This document shows positions 23,899-35,239 of a stretch of DNA of 64,000 nt, piece by piece. The position numbers and the translations under genes are program-made. The notes under the pieces are model-generated. The model made no database searches and was not told the origin of the DNA. It saw only the letters and a program-made list of their open reading frames with translations. The stretch is taken from NCBI GenBank assembly GCA_003971905.1, contig RSEE01000025.1, forward strand, positions 310,001-374,000. The letters run 5' to 3'. The DNA comes from Moniliella sp. 'wahieum'. Lineage: Eukaryota; Basidiomycota; Moniliellomycetes; Moniliellales; Moniliellaceae. How positions within the stretch are numbered: the first letter of the stretch is position 1; every line of letters begins with the position of its first letter.

Positions 23899-24690
23899 AT
23901 GTGGGCCTCGCGACCAGCCGTAGTGCGTGCTCTGCGCCCCGCACAAACCTTGCTCCGTGCACGTCGCCAGCCTTCATTATTGCCCTTCCTGGCCCGAGAA
24001 AAAACCACCATCGCTCACCACCCGCCTGCCGCCACCAGCCCACGCCAAGCCCCACTCCTCTCGTGCTCATCTCAGGCCTCCAGCTGCAACAGCCTAACCC
24101 ACTTCCCGAGTCCGACGCTCTTCCTGCATCCAACGCACTATGGAAGCCGTGGCTGGATGAGTTCAACTCGAACGGATGGAGTGTGTTGACTGTGGATGTG
24201 GATCTGCCTAAACCCGCTGGTAACTACGACTCGGGCGACGCTGTAGCCCAAGCACTCGAGTCGGAGCTGGTTCAAGCCTTGGCCAATGCGCCGGGGGGCA
24301 GTGTTGCGCCCCCTGCGGTAATTTCCCGTGGTCCCGTTGCTGCGCTCGCAGCGCAGGCTTACATTGCCTCTCACCCTGCCTCCGCGCTCTTGTTGATTGA
24401 CCCGCCTTGTCATACTCCCCCTGGCCGAGTCAGACACGGGCAAGCACCTCTTCACGACTCCACCTTCGGAGCCACGCTACGAAGTTACCTTCCCCGCCCA
24501 TGTTGCTTGGTCTGAGGCGGAGGAGGCACGGCAAAAGGCGGCCGACATCCCCTGGTACGAGGCACACCATATCGAGCATGCTCTCGAAGATAAGGCCGAT
24601 GCAGCGCTGGACAAGATCGTTTGGCCCAACGTCGATTCCGACGGACCTTTCTCAGCACGCGAATGGCTAGAAGACGAAGCGGGACTCTAG
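23899..24690 (+). CDS. Mitochondrial alpha/beta-hydrolase-like protein, nucleophile apparently lost
   Basis: The start MWASRPAVVRALRPAQTLLR at 23899 has the Arg/Ala-rich, acid-free form of a mitochondrial targeting peptide. After a frame change the mature part reads PLVLISGLQ, then WLDEFNSNGWSVLTVDVDLP, and VISRGPVAALAAQAYIASHP followed by ALLLIDPP. The last frame has EVTFPAHVAWSEAEEARQKA and ends FSAREWLEDEAGL at TAG 24688. The order of strand, helix and ASHP-type motif matches an alpha/beta-hydrolase core. The position of the usual G-x-S-x-G elbow reads S-R-G-P-V-A, without the serine. Two frameshifts are visible. The function is unknown. Confidence 0.6.
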
Positions 24691-25029
24691 ATGTGTTGGA
24701 GGTAATGCACAGAGTGTAGATGTGGGATTTTGATCATGCAAGCACCGCAATCACACTACTGCCTTCCTTGATGATGAGATCTGAAGTCCTGATGGCCCTC
24801 GGGGGTGATACAGTCACACTAGTGGTGGTGGCGGCCAACCAGCAATGCCTACAGAGGAACATCAAGCAGCCAGTCGCCGCCAGTGGCTAGGGTGTGAAAC
24901 AAGGAAACAGAAGCGAGAAAACAAAAAGGGAACTCCTAGGCCTAAGGAGGGACTGAAGGGACATTGGCCAAAACTCACGAGCCACCCGCTGGCTCAGCAC
25001 TTGAAGCCTGACCGGTGACCCCAGTCTCT

Positions 25030-25049
25030 CTTCAAGCTTCAAGCTTCAC
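25030..25049. repeat. CTTCAAG x2 plus partial copy
   Basis: Tandem CTTCAAG (arms CTT/AAG, centre C) with AAGCTT palindromes at the junctions. The same unit occurs at 54122-54135. Confidence 0.9.
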
Positions 25050-25382
25050 GAAAGAGATCACATGTTACAAGGCCTGCAGAAAGAGAGTGCTTGATATTAC
25101 TATCCTTGACCTTGATATACAAAAGCGGATCACGCTTGCGCGATGCGCACTCATCGATACGCATTCAATACGAGGAACTGCTATCGGATGATATTCTTAG
25201 TGCCGCAGGGGGCCTCGCAGACTTCGGCTGCTTTGTCTGCGTCGCCCTGTCAACATGTCAACGCGTAAGCTTAAGTTCACATTTTTATTGGCAAGTGGGA
25301 TGGGGTTTAGATCTAGACAGCATACGCATTTCGATGCGAACGATGGCCGTCTAGGCCATCATTGATCATTGCATCACGATGA

Positions 25383-25403
25383 ATGATCGATGATCGATGA
25401 TCA
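25383..25403. repeat. ATGATCG heptamer x3 (last copy ends in A)
   Basis: Two exact copies and one near-copy of ATGATCG. In the GATGATC phase the arms are GAT/ATC with centre G, and the junction palindrome is ATCGAT. Confidence 0.9.
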
Positions 25404-25698
25404 TAATTATGCAGGTCACGTGCCCTACGTCATTAGCGTCACTCGGTGCACAGATCAGGTTGAACGATGAACGTGAACGTCGACTTCGGCGCTTGAAGCT
25501 TGAGTGGCCAAACTAGTACGACCCCGTGGGTATACCTTGCGTCACCGCGTCACCATTACCTCGGCGATTCCCATCCCCGAACCCTCAGCTTCCCTCGGCT
25601 CAGCTTCCCTCGCCCCCATATAATCCACCTCATACTTAAGCGGGGGAAACGGCCCTTCCTGCGCCTACGCGACAATCCTGCACCTCCTTATTCTCAAC

Positions 25699-26449
25699 AT
25701 GGCCTCTCTCCCGCCACTCTTCATCGAAATCGTGAGACGTCTCCTTTTGACAAAAGGTATTCATGTCCCATTCGGATAGCTGACACTGCTTCAATACAGC
25801 CCCGCTCCCCTGTCCACGCTGTTGGTTTGCCACTGGCTCTTGGGTTTTTTACTGGTGTCCTTACGCGTGAGTCCAAGTGGGGGCCGAAGGGGGACTGGTA
25901 CCCCAAACTGAAGAAGTCCAAGGGCCAACCACCCAATTGGATGTTCCCTCTGGTTTGGACGGGTCTGTTCTCTTCAATGGGATGGTGCTCTCACTTAATC
26001 GTGCGGGCTTACGATCTTGCACCTCCTGGTTCGTTCTGACATCTGTTCTGCTGCCCCGTGCCACATGTTCTGACTGAGCCCCCTTCCTCAATGGTTCGTT
26101 TCTCCCCATCTACACGATGTTAGGGTCGGAGCTCAAATCTAAGGCCTCCCTGGCACTCAAGTTGTACTACGGCCAACTTGTCCTCAACCAGTTGTGGACG
26201 CCGCTTTCGTTCGGCTTTGGCCAGCTTGGGATTGCGTTCGCAGACTTGCTGTCGTTGACAACCACGCTGGGCGTGTCTTTGACGGTGCTAAGTGAGGTAG
26301 ACGAGACGGCAGCACTGCTGACTGTTCCCTACCTTGCTTGGTCGGCATACGCGACATATCTCTCAGGCTCACTCTGGTGGTTCAACGGGGGAAAAGACTG
26401 GGTAAAGAGCTGGTTTGGAGGGTCAAAGTCGGCACTCCCCAAGGCATGA
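25699..26449 (+). CDS. TspO/MBR (peripheral benzodiazepine receptor-like) membrane protein
   Basis: This is an intact three-exon gene: 25699-25731, 25800-26028 and 26124-26449. It encodes 195 residues with no frameshift. TspO proteins are five-helix membrane proteins that bind tetrapyrroles and cholesterol-like ligands. The family signature is clear: GDWYPKLKKSKGQPPNWMFP, followed by LVWTGLFSSMGWCSHLIV. The second half has LALKLYYGQLVLNQLWTPLS, the conserved LYY..L.LN..W motif, then VPYLAWSAYATYLSGSLWW. Introns use GTGAGA and GTTCGT donors with ACAG and TTAG acceptors. The short first exon (MASLPPLFIEI) is supported by its splice donor. Cell location cannot be told from the sequence. Known eukaryotic members are mitochondrial or in the secretory pathway. 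Confidence 0.9.
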
Positions 26450-26855
26450 AGATCTGCAGCTGGGGGAAGACATGAGATCCATGAGAGCATGTTCAAGCCG
26501 AGCCGAAAATGGCATTACAACTTGTGGTCTGGACCAAGATGGTGGGGAATGCCTGAGCCAGCGGAGCTCTACGTGGAGCGAAGCAAAGCTAGTATAATTG
26601 AAACTTGAAAATAAAATGTTTACTCCTTGGTAGTAGAGTAGATTGACTGCGCCACGCGCCACACACCGAGCGCGAAGGGGCTCTGGTTAGGTGGCAAGCG
26701 TGAGATTTGACATCGGAGGTCTCGTCTGCCCCCACCATCTTCTCTCTTCAACACGAACAGTGCAGCCAGAGCAGCACTGGCGCCGCCGTGTCGAAAGCAT
26801 CATACAACGTGACGTGCAGACAGACTCTACGCACACGCATACGTGTCTCCACCCA
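26450..26855. other. Intergenic region
   Basis: About 400 bases between two plus-strand genes. I see no gene or notable repeat. Confidence 0.5.
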
Positions 26856-28736
26856 ATGGCTGATGCTCGTCTTGCGGAGCGTCTCCGCTCCTTGCGCCGC
26901 GAGCTGGCCCAACCAGCGTCCGACTCCCATCCCTCCCCACCTGTCCCTCAACCTGCCGTCACCGGCGCATCCTCGACTTCACTGCTTCCATCCGAGTCCA
27001 TGTCGCCCATGTACTCTTCATGTGCCCCAGTGGCCCCACTCGAGCAGGATCTGCTCGAAGCTGATGCTGTCGCTGCTCTCATTAATCATGTGCAGAACGA
27101 ACTCGACCACCCTCCCCTTGACCACACCAGACGCCCCAACACACTCCTCAAGCACCCTCTTCCCGCCAGCTGGGAATCAGAGCTTACCACCGTGCATACA
27201 TCTCCTGCCCCGCTCCGCTTGCCCACCCGTGACCACCCATCTATTCCCTCGGACTTTGACCTAACACTGGCCACCCCCGCTGAGGCGGAGGAACCACAGG
27301 TATCTTCATCATCAAACGCACAGTCATTCCAGAATGGACCCGCTTCCTTTTCCGTGCAATCGGGCCCGCGTCTGACCCGTATCGCCAAAGAACAGCCTGT
27401 TCTGGCTGTGCCTGGATTCATCCGAGCTCGATCTGATGCATCACGAACGCCACCGCCCTCCGAGCTGGAGCGGGATGGAGCCCTGTTGCCGTATCAACCG
27501 GGTACCTACAGACGTGTTCACAGCCACCCCCCCATATCTCCCTCGATCCAACAATCTCTTGAGCAGGCGTTGGCCGAGGCCATGACCTCAGGCGCCCACC
27601 GTGACCAGGAACGCAGCCTAGCCGTGACCCAGTCTGCGGTCGAGATGGGTACACCTCGTCCTCTCCAGACCGATCTGCATCGCATGGTGGATGACCCCTC
27701 ATCCAGGACGATCAAGTGCTTGAAAACTTGGTGACGAGAATCGCTCAGATGGCCGAGGACCAACCGTCATCTGATGCCCTCAGTGTGCACTCAACCTCCC
27801 CTCCCTCTGTCGCGTCCAGGCCGACGACCGGCCCTCCCCTTCTCCATCCCGAAGAGGAAGGTCACTTTGAGGGAGAGCAGGGTGGTCACGAGTCGGACCG
27901 TCCCTTCCGATCCTTTCCCTACACACCCATCCTGACCCCAGCCAACATATTAAGACCTTCTTCAACTGGACCCGAGGCATTAAGTGACCCCGAATCCGAT
28001 TTTGCGTTGCCCAGCCGCAGTATGACACCCACAACGTCTCGCTTGCGTGCATCGGCGCTGTACGATGACGGCGATAACTCGGAAAATGGATTGAGGTCGT
28101 CTTCAAGCGCGCCACGTCATCCTCGCCGAAACATAAGGTGAGTCCGTCCTCGCCATCCAGAGCGCTACATCTTCCTACCGCACCCCACGCGCCACCGGGA
28201 GCGCGAGAGGGCGCGACGCTGGCACAGCTTGCTTCGCTCCAAGCCGTCCGCGCTGCACCTGGATCATCGCAAGCCCTCAAACAGAACATTCTAGCCCGCA
28301 TCGCAGACAAGAGGGAGCAAAGACGGGACGTAGGAGCCGTCCCAGCTCCACACGCATCCGGTCAACTTTGGCAGCCCAATTGTATGATGATTCGGATGTG
28401 GACAATAACCAGCCTCCGTCGGGCCCAACCGATCCGGATTCCAGTTCAGACTCGTCTTCGTCCTCTTCTTTGGCCCGCTCGGGTTCGAATGCGGGATCGG
28501 ACTCCGACAGGGAAGCAGATGGGGGAGACCGCCTGCGTCTGGATGCCCTGGCGCGAGCACGCGTTCCTTCCCCTCCTTCCCCGGGACCTCCCTGCCAGCA
28601 ATGCGGCAGGGAAGGCACGCTTTATTGCTCGGGTCCTGGCTGTGAGCGGGTATGGTGCCGGGATTGTTGGGCGCAAACCCACGCGATGCGCTCAGACTGG
28701 GCTGAGCATACGACAGTGGATTTGACGGAGGCCTAG
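26856..28736 (+). CDS. B-box zinc-finger protein resembling ANCHR/ZFYVE19
   Basis: The start MADARLAERLRSLRRELAQP at 26856 begins a long Ser/Pro-rich, mostly disordered protein with short helical stretches (DLLEADAVAALINHVQNELD and SLEQALAEAM). The C-terminus is a compact zinc-binding module: PCQQCGREGTLYCSGPGCER, then VWCRDCWAQTHAMRSDWAEH. The order C-x2-C, C, C, C-x2-C, H, H matches the B-box at the C-terminus of the metazoan NoCut abscission regulator ANCHR. The stop is TAG at 28734. Frame changes are visible near 27.73, 28.14 and 28.35 kb. The B-box assignment is firm. Orthology and an abscission role are inference, and I see no FYVE finger. Confidence 0.65.
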
Positions 28737-29231
28737 GCCGCATCCACCCCTTGTTGGTTCCAGTCAGTGTGATTTGATACCCGGTTGCCCTCCTCCCTCC
28801 CCCATCCTCACCCTCCCATCTTGATCTTCTTGAGTATGATTGGTTGCAACAACTACCATTCGCCCCTTGTAACTGCTGCTTCCAATGTCTATATCGACCA
28901 ACAAGACGAGTGATGGTTGGGAGAGTCCACGTTTGAGCAGGCGCCGCCTATTCCATGGCCTATCCAAAGGGACACTGGTCATGCGTGTAAGGCCGTGTAG
29001 CAAGCATGATCATGCAGATGCATGTCCCACGACTAGTACGACCAGCGATTTGACGATTTGAAATGTCATGTTCTACCCGTTCCGCTCTCCGCCGCTTGCG
29101 ACCGACCCAGCTGCGTTTGCGGAGTTTAGTGTGATAAATAGGTTTATTGGAGAGGGACAGCGTGGATTGGCTCCACCTGGAACGGGCAGGCCGCGCCACC
29201 GCATCCTCTCCCCCACCACCCCGCCTCTGCG
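28737..29231. other. Intergenic region
   Basis: About 500 bases. I see no gene. Confidence 0.5.
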
Positions 29232-31109
29232 ATGCCCGTCCACATCGTTGCCCAGGCACTGGCCGACTGGGCTCCCTCTGGCGCACTCACCAATGCTGCT
29301 GCTGCCATACTCGGTGTCACGCTGGCCAAGACCTGGTCCAATGGCACCGATTGGCTTGCCCCTCTCGACGAGGACCGCGGTGGTCCTGGCGAAAGGACCG
29401 CACGGGCGAGTGGTGATCCTTGTGGTGTGTACCCACCTCCTTTTCGCCTCCTTCCTTCTCCCTTTTCCTAACATCCCTTTCCTGTGTCACGCCCTCAGGG
29501 TGGATTCACCCCCCTGGGACTCGTCGTCCAAGCTCAACTGGCCTCACGCGGCGCCCAAATCGTTGCCCTCGTTCCAGCCCTAAGTGCGCCCGATGTCCAA
29601 GATCTCGTTTACCTTTTGCGCGAGAGCACCAACAACGAGCTTATATATGCCGAAGAGTGCGATGTGCTGAACCCGCGTTCGGTGGTTGAGTTTGCCCGGA
29701 CGTGGTATCGTGGCATGAAGCAGGGTAACAAGGCTAATCCGCTAGCTGGTGGTGGCGCCCAAGCGCCCGGCGCCCCCCCTCAGGAAGTGGCGTTCCAGGT
29801 GCGCCCACGGCGGAAGCGTTTGCCTCTTCCGGTGGCGAGACGAGTGCGATTCGTCTAGACGGCATCTCTTCTCTTTGGACGCCAACATGTACTCAGCGGG
29901 GGAAGGGATTCAGCGCGTGGGTGTTCCTATTACGCCTACTCCGGAAAGTGGACAAGCGGAGCCTTCCGGAGCCAAAGTACCCACTGGCCAGCCAAAAAAG
30001 CGGGCAAACCTGAACACCTCATCGGCTACTCCCGTAGCAGAGAAACCGTTTGAGGGCTTGGAATTGGCTCATGCCGAGGTAGCGGCCCGCTACCACTTTA
30101 TCAAGTCTATGTTGCCTTCCATTCGTCTCTTGCCTCCCGATCGGGATATTCGGATTGTGAGTGTTGTCTCGCCTTGGGCCTCCACCGGAATCGCTGCTTT
30201 CTCTGCCACCGATCCAGACTGGACTGGTGCCACGCCTAAGACCCGGCCTTCCTCCTTTCCCACGTGGCAACCATGGTGCGCAGTGGGCGCTGCTGCGCTT
30301 CGGTGGCTCGCACTCTCATCCCAATTGCAGCATCAGATTGACTTATTGCAAGTTCACGATGGTCATGCGCCCGCTCCGCCCACAACTCAGGGCGAGACGA
30401 GATTGACGTGCGGACCTCAACCCCTTTGTCCAACATCCGCTTGGTCAATGTCTCGCTCGGATTCGAGCGCAATCACGACATGTTGCGCTTCATCTTGCCT
30501 CCGCCACCTCCCCAAGCGGCCTTGGTATGGGATGAAGAACCGAAGGAGACGGGTTCAATGCCTGCCTCGGAGCCTGCGCCCAACTCGTCTTCAACATCGC
30601 CCCCTGCTTCCGAGCTCAAACCGGATACGCCTGAGGAGCTAGCCGAGCAACTCAAACGCTCAATTGACCCTCGTCGGGTAATGCCGACTTGTCTCTGGCG
30701 GGAATTCGTGCGGGGCACCCGGCGTACACACGAGGTGTCAGCACGCCGGTGGGGCATTCGTACGGTACCTACTTGCGATCCTGCTGTGGCCGTTGTGCTG
30801 GCTGATGACCAAGGCGCCTGGTCGAGCCGCGGATGGGGTGACGTGGGCGCTGACCGCGCCGGCCCAGACCAACTTTGTTCCTCCCACCACGGCGGGAAGA
30901 AGAAGGCGCGCTTTGCGCGGGTCAGGCCCGTCGTGCTCTTCCGCGAAGCCGAGGCACGCTCTGTCTCCTTCCCTCCGGGCGCTCAGACGGAAGAGGAGCG
31001 CAAGTCTCTTGCTCAGCGCGAAGAGGCCATCATTGAGCGATGGCTCCAGACAGCTAATGCTGACGCGGCCGCTGCCATCGCGCCTGTCTTGCAGCCCACT
31101 GGCAAATAG
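29232..31109 (+). CDS. SDR-fold (Rossmann) oxidoreductase-like protein
   Basis: The start MPVHIVAQALADWAPSGALT at 29232 leads, after a frame change and an intron (29425-29498, GTGTGT donor, CTCAG acceptor), to a clear Rossmann beta-alpha-beta: GRVVILV spliced to GGFTPLGLVVQAQLASRGAQ. Further SDR-like pieces are LELAHAEVAARYHFIKSMLP and DIRIVSVVSPWAS, the place of the catalytic Ser strand. A later segment is NIRLVNVSLGFERN, and the C-terminal half is Lys/Glu/Ala-rich, ending APVLQPTGK at TAG 31107. The layout resembles the poorly known fungal SDR family that includes yeast YNL181W (PBR1), but this is from memory of architecture only. Several frameshifts are present. Confidence 0.5.
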
Positions 31110-31606
31110 TCATTCGTTATTGCCCCTGCTTTTTGGTCTGGACAAGACTGAGTATAGTTGTAATGCCCACCGCATCTCCAGGCGCCTTCTTCGGTTGTAG
31201 CAACCCAGCGAGAGAGGCACAGGGGCACCTGCGGTGTTGGAGGGTGGACATGGGGCCGCAGCACAGCAGGTAGTAGGTACCTCCGTGGGCGGCGGCCCCC
31301 ACTGTATTTGGAGTACGCTGCCAGAGAATAATGTATCGGGGCGTCGTCAGGTCATGTGACCATGATGCGTGGCGCGTGCCGCTGGGCGAGTGACTAGTGA
31401 CGCGTGACGGCCATACAACTCTGGATGCATGATACGTGGCAGCTGGTGCATGATACTCGAGACCGCAGACTGCTTTTGTTAGGGTTGCTCTCGGGCATGA
31501 CGCTCATCACGTGATGCTGTTGTACCCGTGATCGGTGGCGGTGCTGGCTATCGCGCAATCCACACACCACGCCAACCACCATCGGCGCCGGCGACGGCCT
31601 GCAACC
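31110..31606. other. Intergenic region with CATCACGTGATG palindrome
   Basis: No gene is seen. GCATGATAC motifs lie near 31425-31455 and a perfect 12-base palindrome at 31505-31516. Confidence 0.5.
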
Positions 31607-34600
31607 ATGGACCCGCGCCCGGCTGTGCGCGAGGCCGTATCCGTGGCGGCCGACCCGCTGGCGGCCGGCCCGCTGCCCCAGACAAGCCGCTCATCCCCCT
31701 CCTTGCGCCTCCTACCGCCTACGTCGCCCACTGGTGCTGAGCGCCCTTTGAGCATCATGCTCGACGCTAGTGACCCGCCCTTGAGCAGCATGGCGGGCTT
31801 GACCCTGCCTCCTTCGGCCGATACCGGTGTATCCGCTGGGGAACTTCCATCCCACCAACTTTCCAAGCTCCATGCGCTCTCTCATGACCAACTGGCCGCT
31901 CATGTTCATAGCAGCTCGGCCATCGCCCTGGTCAGCGAGCTGTCACTCGCGTTGGCTACCCAGGAGGAATTACTGGCTCAGGTTGGTAAACAGGTTGCTG
32001 ATCTGACATCACAGTTGGCTCACTTGAGCAAGAGCGCAAGTCAAATGCCCACATGGCACGTATACGAGAGGAAGCAATCAGCAGTGTCGCCCGCAGCTAT
32101 GGGGCGGGAGAGGGGGAACTGGAGCGAGCCCTGGCGCGTGTAAGCCAACAGCGATCGGCCGCTCAGCGCGTTCGTGGCCAGCAATTGCGTTTAGGAAGGA
32201 CCTGCAAGAGGCTATGGGCGCTGCATTAAGTGAATCTCATTTGGTGCCTCCTCAGATGTCGCGTACCTCGTCGGACGCGGGTTCAAGGGAATCGGCACAA
32301 TCCGCCACAACAGGTACTTACTCTGCTTCTGGGAAGAAGAGCCTGTTCAACCGGTCGTTCTGGACGCTACAACGGGCAAGCCTGTGGCGTCTCGTCCCGA
32401 AGCCGAGTTAGAAATTGCAATGGAGGAAGATGTGGCCGAGGAAGTTGCCGAGGAAGATGCAGGCGAGCCAGCGCCTCCACCGATGCGGACCACGCCGTCT
32501 CTATCCTCGCGGCGAGGAACTCGCCCATCCTCAACACATACCCGATCTGACAGCATTGCCTCCCATAACTCGGTCTCGGCCGCCTCATCCATCACAACGA
32601 CCAGTCGCAAGGACAAGGAGACCACCTCATTTACCGGCTGGTTGTTTGGCAGCCCAAACGTCCCTCGCCCCCCCGGGTGGAGGAACCGGCGATACCAAGT
32701 CCAACTGAAGATGCTTCCTCTCCTCCCTCGCCCCAACCCACCTCAGAGGTGGGCACGAGCCAGCACTCCACCTTGTCTCTCCCCCATTCCGCGTCGCAAG
32801 ACCCACCCAAGAACCTGATTCGGTGCGTCGAGCCAAGAAGGCGGGTGCTCTCAACTTTTTTGGTTCCCTACCTTGGAGAAGATCAAATGAACCCATCTCT
32901 GATCTGAATAAGGACACAGCCGTCGGCGGTGATGCGGCAACCGCTCTCTCTGAGCCACCTCCAGGCACTGCTGAACCTTCAACGGATCAGTCAGAGCCCC
33001 AAAGCTCTGATGGTCATGCTGGGGCCGTTCCCGCTCTTTCGATACCCCCCACGTCATCCAACACGACCATTTCTGCAATTGACTCCAATCTGCCTGTCTC
33101 TGACAATGAGACATCTTCACTGCATTCTGCCACGCTTCGGCCACGCAGGTCCCATGCCCCAGATGGCCAAAGACTGTTCGTCCCACTCGACGCTCCGGGT
33201 TTTGGAGATCTACTGAGGTAGGTGGAACGGAGCGCTCTTTGAGTCCGCGTACACCCCGACTGGGCCCCAACCTATCCCAACCCTCTCAACTTTACCAGAG
33301 TGTGTCGCATGCCCATTTCGATCGTATTTCTTCCCCACCTACAAGCGTACCGTTGAACTCAAACCCATGGTCCCCAAGGAGGCCCGTCCACCCACCTTGG
33401 CATCAGGTACCGTGATGCATGTGCGTCCAGACGACTACTACCTGGTCACGATCAGTTTGAAGTGTATGGGGGATCAGCAACGTCCCCGTTGCCCCCAACA
33501 TCCACAGATGCCACGCTGACTGATCGGTACGGGTTTATGTACGCTGGCACGCCTTCGGATGTCCGCCTGCTCCGGAAAGCAAAGGCAGCCAGTGTGCCTG
33601 CTCCCGCTTGTTTGGCCGGGACACGGGCGGAAATCGTGGTGGACGAGGAGGAGGATTTCCCATCTGGGTTTGACGATCGATCCTCGCTAGCCAGTGTACG
33701 GCCCGGTAGTCCGTCGAGCACGCACTCAGCAACACCCCCTCCCGTGCGAGAAGCTTCTCTGGCGACTCGGTTGTGTCCGGATCGGAATCGCACACAGCAG
33801 CTGTGGCTGGCTCGGTGCTCGTGCCGGCAAAGTCCCGGGCGCTAACCAAGTCGTCAAGTGTGGTTGTGTCTACCCGATCCGAAGGTCATGGCGTAGCGCC
33901 CCAAGACCCCGATCGGCTTGAGCCTCAGTCAACCTCACTCCCCGCTACAGCCACCGTCAAGGCTCTCTCAAGTCCTTGGATGAACTGTACGATTCGCAGC
34001 AACACGAGCTCAGCAGGCCAAATGGGACATTTTCCTTGCCGAACGGAAGGAGAAACGCGAGGTGGCGCGACGGCAAAAGAAGGCCGGTGCCGCTGACCCC
34101 AATGGGGCAACGAAACGAAGATCCGCCTACAATAATCTCCCCTCGTCCCGGCTCGCCTCGGACGAGTTGGATGAGGAAGCCGAAGATGAGGATGTGGCTC
34201 TTTTACATCACAACCTGGCCCTAGTCGGGATCGCTGCCATGGGTACCACTGCCGGAGGGGGAGGACTGGAATGCGTTCGTCACGCTTTGCCTATCCGGGA
34301 TCCCATTAAGTTATCGGAGCCAAGTGTGGGCCGAATGTTCAGGCGCCAACGACCTGGCTGAACCGGGTAGATACAAGGAGCTTCTTGCTCTCAGTGGCGT
34401 ATCATCTGACCTGGACCTAAGTGCCCAAAGCACAGCCTCGCGAGCGGTCACTTCGGCCTTGTCGGGTTCGTCCGCCGTGCTGGCCCAGATTGACCTCGAC
34501 GTTCACCGTACCCTCCCCACGAACGTCTTTTTCGGTGGCGACGGACCGGGCGTACCCAAGCTTCGACGCGTCTTGGCTGCTTTTAGTTGGTATGATGTGG

Positions 34601-35239
34601 ACATTGGCTACTGCCAAGGTATGTCCTTCTATTGCTCCCTGTCATCGTCTCTTTGTGGAGCCCAGCCTAAACTAACCTTTGCTGGACAGGGATGAATAAC
34701 TTGGCCGCCACATTACTCTTGATTGACCCGAGCGAGGAGAAGGCCTTCTGGCTTTTGGTCTGCCTCGTCGAGAAGATCCTTCCGAGGGATTACTACACCT
34801 CTTTTCTGCTTACAGCCCAAGCGGATCAGCGTGTGCTGTCCGAATACGTGGACAAACACCTTCCCAAACTCGGACGCCACCTGTCGGAGCTTGGGGTGGA
34901 TCTGCCAGTGCTAACGTTTGGTTGGTTCCTCAGTCTCTTTACTGAATGTTTACCGGTCGAGACTCTGTTCCGGGTATGGGATCTGATCTTTGTTGAAGGC
35001 ACCCTACCCTTTTCCGTGTCGCGCTTGCCGTCCTGCAACTTAATCAAACCGATCTTTCTTCGCACCTCCACCGCCGGCCACATTCACGCCCTCATGCGCC
35101 GCGCCACCACCTCCCTTTTCCACCCTGACAAATTGATCGCCTCCGCTTCCTCCTTCCGTGACAGTGTAACGACGGCGATGTGGCCCGAAGACGCTCACGG
35201 CATGTCGAGGCCCTCAGGGCTGAACTGGGCCTGGAGTAA
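31607..35239 (+). CDS. TBC-domain Rab GTPase-activating protein, frames broken
   Basis: This is a RabGAP with an N-terminal coiled-coil segment (LSLALATQEELLAQVGKQVA near 31940) and a GRAM-like middle. The middle contains CVACPFRSYFFPTYKRTVEL and TLTDRYGFMYAGTPSDVRLL. A charged helix KWDIFLAERKEKREVARRQK precedes the TBC domain. Both catalytic fingers are present: the Arg finger in QIDLDVHRTLPTN (about 34490) and the Gln finger in DIGYCQG spliced to MNNLAA. The intron is 34619-34689 (GTATGT donor, GACAG acceptor). Later TBC motifs LGVDLPVLTFGWFLSLFTEC and RVWDLIFVEG follow. The best stop is TAA at 35237 after HVEALRAELGLE. Many frame changes occur, so treating this as one gene is an inference from the matching domain order. 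Confidence 0.8.
34619..34689 (+). other. TBC gene intron at the Gln finger
   Basis: This 71-base intron has donor GTATGT and acceptor GACAG. Splicing gives Y-C-Q-G-M-N, the TBC glutamine-finger motif. Confidence 0.9.

Larger units (their letters stand above)
24691..25698. other. Intergenic region with heptamer repeats
   Basis: No gene is seen. Repeats are CTTCAAG at 25030-25049, ATGATCG at 25383-25403, and single GGTGACC and GTCACGTG motifs nearby. Confidence 0.6.
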
